From: Warburgia ugandensis | Taxonomy: Eukaryota > Streptophyta > Magnoliopsida > Canellales > Canellaceae | Length of the DNA stretch: 64,000 nucleotides | Direction: 5' to 3' | Assembly: GCA_035236585.1 (NCBI GenBank) | Contig: CP141136.1 | Coordinates: 28,860,449 to 28,924,448, forward strand | Part shown: positions 37,301 to 48,945 of the stretch, piece by piece | How positions within the stretch are numbered: position 1 is the first letter of the stretch | Layout of the letters: each line of letters begins with the position of its first letter | Notes under the pieces: model-generated | Database searches by the model: none | The model's input: the letters and a program-made list of their open reading frames with translations, nothing else | Told to the model about the DNA's origin: nothing | Program-made: the position numbers and the translations under genes

Positions 37301-40300
37301 TGGATGCATCTTTTGTATACTTTGAGCCCTAGATCTGAATGCCTAACTACTCGTCCACGAACCAACGCCTGGAACTTTATGATTCCCTGAAAAGAGCGTA
37401 GAGTTGCAACTGCTTGTCTCCTCACCAAATGTCCACGGATGAGCGCCTGCAACCTTATAATGCCTCTGAGTGCCCGAAACGCTCGTCGAGCCTGCAAGAA
37501 CATGCTGATCAGAATGAAGATACAATAGTGCAATAAGGTGGATAGATAACAATATCTGGACTGCATGTTCAGTACTCTTTTTAATAAAAGCATGATGAGT
37601 TTTCAGGTCTTACTGCACATTTGATATCCCGAATTACAGTTTGTACTACAACAGTTCCAATTTTATGTTGTAACACCATGTAGGAAGGAAGCTGTTTCTA
37701 TAATTATGATACATGTCTTTTTTAAAGGAAATATTAAGAAAGACACAGAGAAGGAAACAAACCATGGGAAACACTTAAGGGAATTTGCCACAAACACAGA
37801 TGTTCAACTCCCTGGGAGCTAAAACTGCTACGATTCTAAAATAAAACAGTCACTTTACAGCAGTGAGATAGAAAATACGACAATTATTTCATCAAGTAAA
37901 ATTTTCAAGTCAAAGAACTCTTCTATAGTTAAACATTTACCAGATAGCCTCTAAAAGCCGCCTGAGCTTTTGTAGCAGCTTGTTCCTCCCTCAATTTCTC
38001 TGCATCACCTTGTGCATAAGATCTTGCAGTTCCTTGATTTGCTGTATTTGGATCAACGGGCAATACGACCCCTCCACCAGGAACACTTGATGCTACTCCT
38101 GTTTCTAATTCATTCACTCCATTTCTATCAGTGCTCGCTGGTATAGGCTCTGAAATAAAGGGTGTACCCACGGCAAGCTCGGCAGGTGCCTCCTTTCCAG
38201 TGGTCCATGTAACTTTCTCACGTACCCCTTTCTACACAGGAAAGAGACAAATTGCACAGAATTAGCAAAGTGGAGCCTGTAACAGGCATGAAACAAGATC
38301 CATAAAGAAAATTGAATGAAATCATAGGGTTTTCTATGTCAGAAACATCATTAATTCAAATACAATTAACTTTCTGTTGTTAGACTCACAGGAAAGCCTC
38401 ACAAGAGGAATTAGATTGACAACATGGCTCAATAATAAATACGCGAAGATGGTGGATTTATATGTAAATGCATATTACATTCACTTTCATGTATTGAAAG
38501 ATTTCTGCTATGTTATCATGAGATACATATCATTCTATGTGCTAGGACGACATGAAGTAGTTTCTCCATTTCTTTTATGAAATGATGTGACGTGTTACTA
38601 ACGCTGAAAAGAAAAAAGGCAAAAGACAACGTGAACATTACTGGTAGGCATGAATTGATGCTAAAAAGGAAAAAGAAGGAACTCTTGCATAATCTTTGAC
38701 ATATAAACCAGTACCTGGATTTGGACAAACAGAAAAATACTATCACCATTTATAGAAGAATTAAAATGATCTTGGAAATTCAGGCAATGTAAAAGAAAAA
38801 GAACCAATCATGGTCTAGTCCTCAGATGATGACAGCCTAGAATTTTTTATTGATAATTTTGCTTCAGCTTCTTCGAACTCTAAATGTAGTAATGTGTGAA
38901 CTGGGGCTACTTTCCTTGTTAATCTATTTCATCATGATTTTATGGCCAAAGAGTAGCCCTGCTTTTTGTAATACCATGTAGTATATGTTTTATTGATGTG
39001 GGACCTCTCTCTCTTCTTCATTTATACTTCTCCAACTAGCTCTAAGATTTGTTAGCATTACAAGGTGTCAACAACCAACAAAATACCACCACAAAATAAA
39101 GAATGTACTACTCTGATTTTTCAGGAAAGCTCAAAAACATATAAGAACAAAACTAATAATTTCTATTTGTTCATTTTTCATGCTACGCAAAATAGATTGC
39201 ACCTCCTGAAAAGAAGGAACACCCTCCCAATCCGTAAAAAAAAAAATCCACTACACCACTGATATAAAATATCAATGTATCCCTTATTGTTGCTAAAATA
39301 CTAAGCTAAAACTAGAAAATCAATGTTGTAGCGCTTGCAAAGGAGGACAATACAATTGAGGCAAGAAATACAGCAAGATCTACAAGGACCAAGACTTAAG
39401 GATATCATGAAAACAACAAAAAGAAAAAGAAAAGTAAACAAGGATATCTTGAAAACAACAAAAAGAAAAAGAAAACAAAAATATTCCTCTTTTACACACA
39501 GGAGATCACTGGCTCTGTGGAGGGGTCAAAAGTTTTTCCTTTTCTCTAGAAAAGACCAAAGGCAGTCCCAGTTTAATTACTGGCTTAAACGATGTTACCA
39601 GAGAACAATGGCAGTACCAAAACTTTGAATCAACTGGCCATTGGCACTCTTGTTCAAGGTTTCAGCATCTTTCCTGCATGTGATATTACTCATTTGCAAC
39701 ACACAAATCATTTCAATGACAACAAGTCCAACTGAGATCACTGATTCTCTCATCCTCTCCAAGCCAATATGGAAGTATATTATGTCAGACAATACACAGA
39801 TCAAGATTATATAGCTCCAGCCAGTACGCCGATTAGGATGTCATACTTGAACAATTGCACTTTTATTTACAACTAATAAGCTGACCAAATTTCAACAGCC
39901 TATTAGACCAAGCTGTTTAATTCCATTTCATTTATGATAAGTAAGCTTCAAACTTCATACTGGAATCGTCTCTTGGTTTGAACTCTACTAACACAGTATT
40001 GCTTCATTATGAAATTGGGAGCTGCCTTGCCCTAGGAAGAACTTTTTGCTCTCAGAAGAATGCAATACGTTAGTTTTAGAACTTTCTAGTGCAGTAAGGC
40101 TTAGTCAGTAGTTGCGTTTGAAACCATGACTAAGATAAACCTTCCATCAGTTGTTAGAAATTCCTGATTAAAAAAAATATACCAAAGAAGTTAATGACAT
40201 AACATTTGAACTAAAGAGCAAATTAATTTTAAGATAATGAATCTCTAGGTTGGAAATATGGCTCTTTGTTACAAGAAAACAATATTTAAACATTTCCCTC

Positions 40301-40515
40301 AAAGGACAACCAGGAAAGGTATACAAATTGACATGGATACCAAAACCAGAAGATAGATTTGGATTAAAAAAAAAAACAGCAATGAGATTCAATAACAACA
40401 CCACGATTTAAATAGCCCTTACCAAGGTGTCTCTGCTTTTCAATGTGCTACTAGATCTGGACGATTTCTTCCCAAAGAGCAACGTCTTGATCCATTTTCC
40501 AGGAGATTTCCCCAT
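34307..40515 (-). CDS. IQD: IQ67-domain (IQD) calmodulin-binding protein, IQD31-like
   Basis: Six coding exons, all GT-AG: 40,423-40,515; 37,941-38,231; 37,288-37,491; 36,709-36,789; 35,375-36,398; 34,307-34,338. They join in phase to 575 codons (574 residues, stop TGA). Family knowledge: IQD proteins are plant scaffolds that bind calmodulin and associate with microtubules, membranes or the nucleus. Seen here: basic N-terminus MGKSPGKWIKTLLFGKKSSR; IQ67 domain at about residues 113-180 with three IQ-like motifs (FRGYLARRAF, LQALIRGHLVRRQ, FQALVRGRVVRHS), split by a phase-0 intron after GYL as is usual in the family; four basic repeats in exon 5; and a DUF4005-like segment with SYMAATESAKAKLRAQ. 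The last exon holds only ten codons, ending EKVTQAEWRR. The start is the first Met of the conserved MGK N-terminus. IQD31 assignment is from general resemblance. Confidence 0.92.
39400..39479. repeat. Two-unit tandem repeat in IQD intron 1
   Basis: Two 42-bp units beginning GGATATC and running through AAAACAACAAAAAGAAAAAG lie side by side, differing at few positions. They sit in the 2.2-kb first coding intron (38,232-40,422). Confidence 0.75.
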
Positions 40516-40553
40516 TGCCGGAATGCAATGACACTATAGTCTATAATCAAGCC
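40516..40553 (-). other. IQD: IQD 5'UTR, second exon part
   Basis: The 38 bp upstream of the start codon are preceded on the minus strand by TTTTTCACAG, a good acceptor. A 5'UTR intron (40,554-41,396) is therefore predicted between this and the upstream leader exon. Confidence 0.65.
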
Positions 40554-41396
40554 CTGTGAAAAACCAAGAATGACGCAGTTCAGAGAGCATATAGAATTGC
40601 TGAAATGCCCCCAAACTAACATGTTGTAGTTAACAATGACTAACACCAATTCGATCATTGATGGCACACGGACAAGTGTAAAGTTCACTGTACAAGAGAA
40701 CAATGAAATCCCAAAAGGTGAAAAAATCCATGACTGTAAAAAAATCTTATTAGAAAGTTCACAAGAGAAAGAACAATAAGACTCCACAAGCAAACAAAAA
40801 AAAAAACCCAATTTAACAAAACCATCAATGCAAATGTACATCTACTAGAAACTTTAGTCTAGAATAGAAAACAGGTTGGATCACTTACCCACTCATCTGA
40901 AAAAAAAAAGAAAAAAATGCCTCTCTGAGAGAATAAAAGGAAAAGTTAAACAGAGGCCATCATCTAATACCTGTAAGATATCCGGAAAAATTCGACAATA
41001 TCCGAAATCCAAACCTCAAAACTAACATACCTTGTTCAGCATTAACCACCCATCAACAAAAATGAAAGGATTCGAAGGAAAACAACGAAGAGAATGCCGA
41101 AAAGCGAATTCGATCAGAAACCCTAAACCTAAAAAAGAAACATTCACCCAAGTACTAAGCCCAAAAACCTTACCAAACGTAACATTTTCTTTGTCCAATA
41201 CACAACCCAAAAACCCTCAGACAAAAGCGACATTCAAAAAGAAAAGAGGGAATAAAGCAAAATCTAAAAATCAGTAAATGAAACACCGAACCAGAACAAG
41301 GAAAGCCCGCCATCCGGCGAGATATGCTAAAATGTAGTTAAGGAAGAAGAACAACAAAGACAACGGAGAAATGAAAATAATAGATCCAAAACTTAC

Positions 41397-41740
41397 CGGG
41401 AAAATGCAGTCTTCTGAAACGCTACATCAACGATTCCTGAACTCCAGAAAACCATAAGTGAGATGGAAGAAAGAGAAGCATAAATGGCTGAGAGATCGGG
41501 AGAAGTGAAGACAAAAACACCAAAAACGAGAAAGAAAAAGCAGAAGAAAATTTAGAGAGAGAAAGTAGAATGCTTAAGAGGAAAGGAAAGTGAGCAAATG
41601 TTGGCACCATGAAGAAGCGGCAGCATGTAGTAGCAGCAGATGAACCACTCCATTTTCTTTCTCCTGTAACCAAAAAAAAACTCTCTCTCTCTCTCTCCAG
41701 GCTACTGGTGAGTGAGAAAAGGGGAAAAAATAGAAACAAA
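41397..41740 (-). other. IQD: IQD first (noncoding) exon and promoter-proximal region
   Basis: On the minus strand the exon ends CCCG followed by a strong donor GTAAGT (intron side 41,391-41,396). The leader contains a GA repeat near 41,680-41,697 and several upstream ATGs. One of these, at 41,455, opens a roughly 22-codon frame that would end just after the splice into 40,553. The transcription start is not defined. No clear TATA box was seen upstream, where the coding strand is pyrimidine-rich. Confidence 0.55.
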
Positions 41741-43203
41741 AAAAGGGGAGGAAGCTCTTAAAGAAATTCAAAAAAGTGGGGAATGTTAGAGGCACTAGCT
41801 TGAATTAGTAACAGCACTCTCTTCTTTGTTTTCACGCTTTTCCAAACTGGTTGGTAGGTTGTTGGAGTCGTGGACAAACAGACATAGCAGTCGTTTAGTA
41901 AAGTATGAGGGTGGCGTTACCCAAGGAGAAGTATGCAAATACTTTGGCCTTTCAATAGGGATAGAGATAATTGGAAATACAGGAATTGCTACGCTTGGGC
42001 GCGATTACGTGGGAACATGCAACCTGAGGAGCCCACTTTTTAGACGAAGGGACCTGAATTTACTTGATCTGGAACGTTTATCGGATTTTACCAGTTTGCG
42101 AAATTTGTAGATGGAAATGATGAAAAGTTACGGCCTATATTTGGATGATCTAAAGCATTTACTTTGTTGGGTCTCGCCTGATTAGGCTAGCTGCAACAAT
42201 TCATGTTCATCCGATGCTTCTTATTTAATGATCATGAATTTTGGTAACTGGCCAATCTAAGGCAAGTCCTGTGTGATGAACGGATCAGATCATCTAAATA
42301 TGAGGCACATTAATATTGAGTTTCCTAAACAAGTCACTTTCCATCTATTCCCAAATCATTTTCCATCGCTGAATTTTCAGATTCTTGACATTCGTAGTTA
42401 CTGGAAGCAGATGAACCGTTTGGATCAACCAGGATCGAACACTTTAAACAAAAGCAGGGGCCAAAAGTACCATGTTCTCGCACCGTACTTTACCTTTCTG
42501 AGGAAATTTGAAATGTGCAATAATTCAAGGACTTGCATCACCACTTATATGTTTGACCCACCTGTTTGGTGATCCAAGCCGTTCATACTTTTGGTCTCAT
42601 TTTATATTGGTTAAAAATGGGTTCTATTAGATGATCCTAACCGCTATTTCTTTGTGTATAATAAAGCAACAAAGTTCATTTATTCCAAACTGTGACTCCT
42701 CGGACCTTTGATTTTTAGTTACTCTTAGATGTTATTAGAGGGTATTGAAATTACAGAACTATCCATCAACTTGATCCAAGTGACCAAGATTCATTCATCG
42801 ATGGTCAAAGAAATCTTATCCAAATACAATTTTATCCTGGCCGTTAAACTGGAGAAAATTGAATGTATATAGTCCTTTTTTCTTTAATCTTCCAGTGAAG
42901 GTAAAAGGAAAAACTACTGCAAGTTTGATGGCCATGTCATATCTACACCAAATCAAGGGTTAGGATGAGATTATCACGGTAAGCCCTTGAACAACCACTG
43001 GTTAGAGTAGAAGAATGTTACCCACTTATCAAACCTAAAAACTGAAGTAAGTCTAGTGTTGATTTGGACCGTTCATCAGTGGGCCCCTACTGAGGAGGAC
43101 TAATATCCAACCTCACCATGTGATTTTGACCCTTCATACAATGCGGTCCCCTACTTACGAGTAGAGATTGAAGGATCTAGCGGATGCAGGGTCTTTGTGA
43201 TGT
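41741..43203. other. Intergenic DNA upstream of the IQD gene
   Basis: Includes the IQD promoter side. The open frame at 41,826-42,110 has no recognisable domain. From about 42,400 onward, short degenerate repeat phrases such as ATCCAAGCCGTTCAT recur, suggesting old MITE or transposon debris. Confidence 0.45.
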
Positions 43204-43439
43204 TTGAGATGAGACGAGAAATCATAATCTCATATCGGCTTACTAGTAGTGGTTTGCATATCTTCCCACCCTTGTATTTTACTCGAGATGGAAAGGAGCC
43301 ATATCATATCATCTTTACTATCTCCTCGAACTCATCTCAATCCACTGTAAGTTATATTTTTAATCATTTTGCTTTATTTTTTGTAAATTTAGATCATTTT
43401 AACCTAGCCTAAATCATCTCAAACCAGATCTCATCTCAA
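43204..43439. mobile_element. Small MITE with 11-bp terminal inverted repeats
   Basis: TTGAGATGAGA at 43,204-43,214 and its exact reverse complement TCTCATCTCAA at 43,429-43,439 bound a 236-bp AT-rich segment. Size and palindromic ends suit a Tourist/Harbinger-like MITE. No clear target duplication was found, so the superfamily is a guess. Confidence 0.45.
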
Positions 43440-44004
43440 GGACGCCACTGTACAAATTATATTTGACATCACGCAAATATCCATCGTTCTATTTGAATTA
43501 AGTGACTTGATCGATATATTTAATTCTAGCAAAGCAAAAGTAATCTAAGCCGTTCATCTACTAAGTGCAGGAGAAAGGACAAATGAGGCCTAGATGGTTA
43601 TTGATCCAAACCATTCATATCTTGAGCTACATCTGACGTAATCTTAACACTCCAATCAGTTCATATAAGTTCAGCCTTTTTCTAATTTAGCTTAAATATT
43701 CCAACCAAAAAAAAAATAAAATGATAAGCAGATAGATTTTCATTAATTAAGTGAAGAAAGCTGTTGCCGCTTAATAGAGTCCCTGAAGTGGCGCAGTGAG
43801 ACACATGCCCATTAATATTTTCATGCATGAACACTTAAATTTCTTGGAAAATAATTAGAAAAATGTCTCCACTCTTTTTTTTTTCCTTTCTTTTTTTCTT
43901 ATTAGAAAAAGTTAAGAAGCAAGCCCCAAAGCCTTCTAAGCGTAAGCGCAAGGAGTCTCTCACCTATCGTAATCAACGTTTGAGAGAGAGTGTATGTCTA
44001 CTAT

Positions 44005-44008
<4 letters not shown>

Positions 44009-44056
<48 letters not shown>
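44009..44056. repeat. (GA)24 microsatellite
   Basis: Forty-eight bases of uninterrupted GA; the surrounding short reading frame with poly-Arg-Glu is an artefact of it. Confidence 0.95.
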
Positions 44057-44060
<4 letters not shown>

Positions 44061-44291
44061 GGAAGCAAACTACGTAGAAGCATGTCATAATTCTAATATG
44101 TACTTGAAATCTCCCCAATAAAAGAAGAGTGTCACCTTATTCTCCAGCATGATAAGGAGAGGCCCACGATGTCTATGACTTTGAACCCTAAAAAACATCT
44201 CTATCTTTGATACATCTTACTCTTCTTATTTTACAGTAAAAGCAAGTTTTTACCATGAAATAAAAAAATAAAAAAAAAATGAAAATTGGTC

Positions 44292-44400
44292 AATAATATG
44301 CAGCCTTATTTTGCATTTTGCAAGAGGCTTTTTTTATGCCTTGAACTCATGACTTCAAGTTACACGACGACAATTCTACCGTTGAGCTAAGACTACCCTT
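44292..44400 (-). mobile_element. Au-type SINE, 5' part only
   Basis: On the minus strand the sequence follows the tRNA-derived head of the plant Au SINE: GCTCAACGGTAGAATTGT, then a GTCATGAGTTCAAG B-box-like stretch, then AAAATGCAAAATAAGGCTGC. The 3' half is missing. It is more diverged than the copy at 63,664. Confidence 0.65.
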
Positions 44401-45790
44401 TTTATTTGAGACTTTGAAAATTTGATACTTATTGGTCATAAGCTGCCCGTTTTGTTTGAGACTTTGAAGAATTGATACTTATTGGTTATAGAGCAACAAG
44501 TACATATGCTAACCCATCACGCTAGATCCAGCTGATGGGGTGTCTTTAAAACAGAAGAAAAGCCACCTTTTGGGCGTTGCTCGGCCTAGCAGGCACAGGT
44601 CTGGCTATATGCAAAGAAAAAGAGTAAACTATAACTAAGCATCAGTCTAAAGTGCAAGATTTTGCCTTATAAGCGATAGTTTGCAAGAATGGATCAGGTG
44701 TTTCGATTGTACATACGTCCCCTCCAAGGGATGCAAACGTTGTTGATTAGCAAAAAATTTCCCTGGTACCGTCTACGTACAAAGTTGTGCTCTTTCCAAT
44801 AATGAATGCTCGAGTAAGGGGTGACTTCCGGGAGGCACGCCTACCAGGGGTTCATCTATGGTTATTTCGAAACAGTGCAAGTTACTCGTGTACACAAAGT
44901 ACGCTGCTAAATCTTATCCCCTTGCGTAAGGGAAAAGAAGCATATTTCATAGAGATGTCAATTTTGTAAAGTAGGCATGCTTAACTGTATTATACTAAGA
45001 TCGTGCCCACTGGAGCACTCCTCCATTCATTATTTACAGGAAGAATCTTGGATTTCTTAAAGGAAGGAATTCGATTGGAGAAAGACTCAGATCAATATAA
45101 TCTATCATTATTTAACACAATGTCCCACCCTCACCGACCATCTTAAGTTGTTAGGAAAATGCTCCAATGTTAGTTGAACATGGAATTGGTTGTTTCATGT
45201 CCTTTTCTTCTTTATTTATTGTGAGGGGAGGAAGATAAGATTACTACGTCTGCCACTTGTCATTGCGAAGAAAAGTGGATGGAAGGAGAGAGTGAAGATA
45301 TAAGGGCTAACAAGGGGTTGGAAATATGAAAGTTATGTCTCTGGTCACTGTTACTCTCTCAATTTTATGGAGCTGAGCCAGTTATCTTGTGCACAAGCGC
45401 AGCAGAGACAGCTGCCACCTCAGTGTTGCATTTAGTGAAGTTGTTCATCGATTTCCAAACATGATGTGGCATGCTCTTATAGCTAGCAGTCCTGGCTGTC
45501 TATTGAGATTCCTCGGTCTTTTTTTAGCAAATGTTTGGTTTTGTATGTGGAAAATACTAGCACCAATCCCTTTAACGATGCAAACTATGGCTGTCTATCT
45601 TTGGTCATACATATGGCATGTTTTTTTATGTTTCAACTAATTTCCTAGCAAGCTCACTTGTGGATTTACCATCCATACTCTCTCTCTCTCTCAAAATTAA
45701 TGCATTTAGACGATCTTAGCTACCATTTTTTTCTCTTAAATTCATGATTCTAATTTACAATTCAAAGAAACATATGATAAAAGCATTGAG

Positions 45791-45855
45791 TGGACATAAA
45801 ATTTGATAGTTAGTCTATCTACGCCATTCCGAACATGATGAATAACTTAGATCTA
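45791..45855. repeat. Dispersed palindromic repeat, copy 1
   Basis: GCCATTCCGAACATGATGAATAACTTAG-type sequence after an AAATTTGATAGTTAG stretch. Related segments lie at 47,440-47,515, 51,592-51,652 and 54,979-55,040. The core is a near-palindrome (TAAGCCATTC facing GAATGGCTTA in the best copies). Probably a piece of a MITE family; element ends not found. Confidence 0.45.
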
Positions 45856-47213
45856 AATAATTGTTATACATGAGAAGAAAGAGGCTTATGCTTTTCACAA
45901 TCTCTTGAGCGTGTGCTTCTACGGGGACTCAATCTTGATATTGCTCAGTGGCATGCGAAGAAGGAGCTCACGGCCTCAATTCTCATGCCACAGGGTGGTT
46001 TCATGTCTCGACTATGATTCAAAATCATAGATGAAGGTAGCTTGTTTTAGTAAAAAGAAAAAGGATAATCGATGCTTTTACTTGATAAAATCATAGAGTC
46101 AAGTACATTCAGTGCAGATAATATAGAGCATAATGCCCCGTTCGTTGCATGTCTACTTCAATAGAAATGAGTCCCCGAACTATGCAAATTTACCCACTCT
46201 AGATCAATATGGAAAAGCAGCTACTGCATGAGGATTATTTTAACCATATCTTCTATGTGGACCTATTCAAGGATGATTGCCAAGTCAAAAATACGTAGGA
46301 TGAATAATTGTTAGCATGTTACAGCAAGGGATCTCGTCGATAGTGAGAGTTTGTGGTGTGGTCCACCTAGTAATGAGTGTTTGACAAGCCAATCATGTGC
46401 AACGAGTTGATGATGAAAAGGTTGCTCTGGATTGACTGAAAGCCAAGCTCCAAAAGACTAATCAAATGTATAATGTAATTGTAAGTGTATGCACCATTAG
46501 CCAAACCACAATCAGCTAAAAACATTAATCTGGGTTTTTTTGCTTGCTTTCTGGTCGAATTAACTTCTTTCTTAATGGTGGAAATACCATTAAGAAGAAA
46601 ATCGTGGAGCAGGTTGAGATTAATGTGGTGGTTAAACCATAGCTGACGAAGCTAGAAACGAGTATAGGAATGGTGATGGGGTAAGGGGTGCAGAGAAAGT
46701 CTCCAAAATTCTTCTAATTTTTATAAATTTTTCTAATACTAAAAATCAACACATGCAAGTAAATCATTCAAGTAAAAGTGAAAAATTACCACAACGATTT
46801 TAGAAAAAGGATAGAGATAGCCACAGTCGGGTTGGGCAGATTTTTGCTGACCCTACACCTAACCTCAATGCTTTTCTCTTGCCTTTAAACTAAGCCTAAA
46901 CAACTTCAGGTCACATATTTCAGCCCTGAATACAGTTTGGGTCAAAATTTTCTTGTCCCTAACCTGACTTATATAGGTCAATTCCAGTTGGAATCCATAA
47001 AAGACCAGCCTGGTTGCCATCCCTCGAAATGGACACTCCTCAACAAGATTCAATACTGCTTTTGGGTATGAAAGTTTAAGAAACGGGTATGATTGTAGAA
47101 ATGAAGTTTCCCAATATTTATAATATACTAAAGCAATATACTCTATCACCTTACTCTCTCTTCTTTTTTATATGTTTAGTTTTGTCATTGGAGTTCTACT
47201 AAGGGTGGGCACT

Positions 47214-47290
47214 AAGGCTTTTGAAGAAGTCGACCCTCTATTTTGTGATGGAGGGTGACTTCTTTTAGAATATCTAAGTCATTCATCTTG
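47214..47290. repeat. Dispersed repeat, inverted homologue of 31,345-31,420
   Basis: Contains the same facing arms (GAAGTCGACCCTC and GAGGGTGACTTC) and flanks as the copy at 31 kb, in opposite orientation. Confidence 0.5.
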
Positions 47291-48945
47291 TTCGCTTTAT
47301 GAAAATTAGGGACAGAGAAAAAAGGTGTATTTGAAAGATTCTAGGTTGTTGTTTCTTTATCTTTGAAAAAACTAAAAAAAGAATAAAAATAAATCAATGG
47401 CTTTGATTTTGAATGCACATAAAATAGGCTATAAGCATGTGACAATAGTGAAATTTAGTACCTAACCTTGCCAAGCCATTCCAAACAATATGAAAGTCTT
47501 AATCCTCCAAAAGAAGGTACCCACCATATGCAAAATGAAGGGCCAACTTCTTTGCATGCCTTAGTATGTTGATTATTACTAGGACTCTTTGTCATTTATC
47601 TTTTTTCTCCTTTCTTTGAGCTTTATAACATTTTTTTAGTTTTTTTGCAACTTTAATTGTCTTCATGAAGGTAATACTTTTAAATCATTCCCTTGTTCTC
47701 TCTTTTCTAACCTCCCTCTAAACTCTTGAAAATTGCCCCTTCTTCCTAGGTAGAATTTAAAGGATTCCAATTAGAAGTCATCTCTCTCTCTGAAAGTTCA
47801 CTACAATAATATTATCTTGTCTATATCTCTCAATTTTTGTCACTAATATTATGGACTTTATTGTTTCTCAATATATATAGAGTCATAGTAGAGTCGACCC
47901 TCAAAAAGTGTAGAAGGAGTCAACTCCACATGCTAGGCCCTACTCATGTTTTGGTTGATCTAACCCATTCATCAAATTTGCAGCACCTCAAGATGGATGG
48001 GTATCAAGAATTTCATGTAACAAATTCATCTCCTATCTATTCTTCTACTTGAAATATGAATAGTATTGTATTTTTTCTTAATACTGTCCATATTTCAGTT
48101 GAAAGGGTCTACTATAGAGGTTTCCATTAGATGAGATTTTTGGTAACTACTAATCTTGAGAGATTGTGAATCAACTGAATAGATTGGATCACTCAAAAAA
48201 TAAGAGGTGGGGCCCAATATGTGGCATTGACTCCTTTCACAATTTTTGAGTGACCAATCTTACTATGACTCAAAATATATTGTGGCTCCTATTTGAGATT
48301 GTTGTTCTAGGTCCACCAAAGAAATATTTTTATTCTAGAATAATTTTTTGTGGGTGATTAGAACAAATTTTTTAAAGTTTTAATCCAAATTAAGAGACTT
48401 GATAATAGTTCATGCTTAGGAAGAGTCAAAGAAATACACACCCATTTTCATCCCATAACTTTTTTTGAAAAAAGAAAAAAAAAATGCTTTAGAAGATCTT
48501 ATCCATTTATCATAGTTAGCGTATAAGAATTAGTTAACCCATACAAGGAACAGTTAACAGTAGTTAATTATATTTGAAACTCAAACATCAAAAGTTTAAT
48601 ATGACTATACTATTCATTATTCTCCTCCACATCTATCAAAAGGGTGTGGCATAGAAATTATAAATTGCTTTTTGATAGTGGCGAGCCATGTGAATTTCAT
48701 ATTATGAGTGTAAAAATTCATGAAATAGATAATTTGATATATATTGAAAATACAAAGCATAAGTATACTCTATTATACATTTGTGAAACTAAGCATAGAA
48801 TGGCATATTGAAGAATCCAAACATTCAAAGAAGTTAACAAGAATTTACAAAATCAATGCATTAGATTGATCTAACCATTTCTTTTGGGTCTTTGAAAATT
48901 TAACAAAAATTGATGATTATGATTTTAACTCATAGAACCACTAAC

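Noticed and set aside
41826-42110. A 94-codon gene divergent from IQD.
   Set aside because: No domain, no splice or promoter evidence, and composition like the surrounding noncoding DNA.
45389-47149. Two open frames (45,389-45,640 plus strand; 46,865-47,149 minus strand).
   Set aside because: Neither shows a known domain, conservation within the window or a convincing start context.
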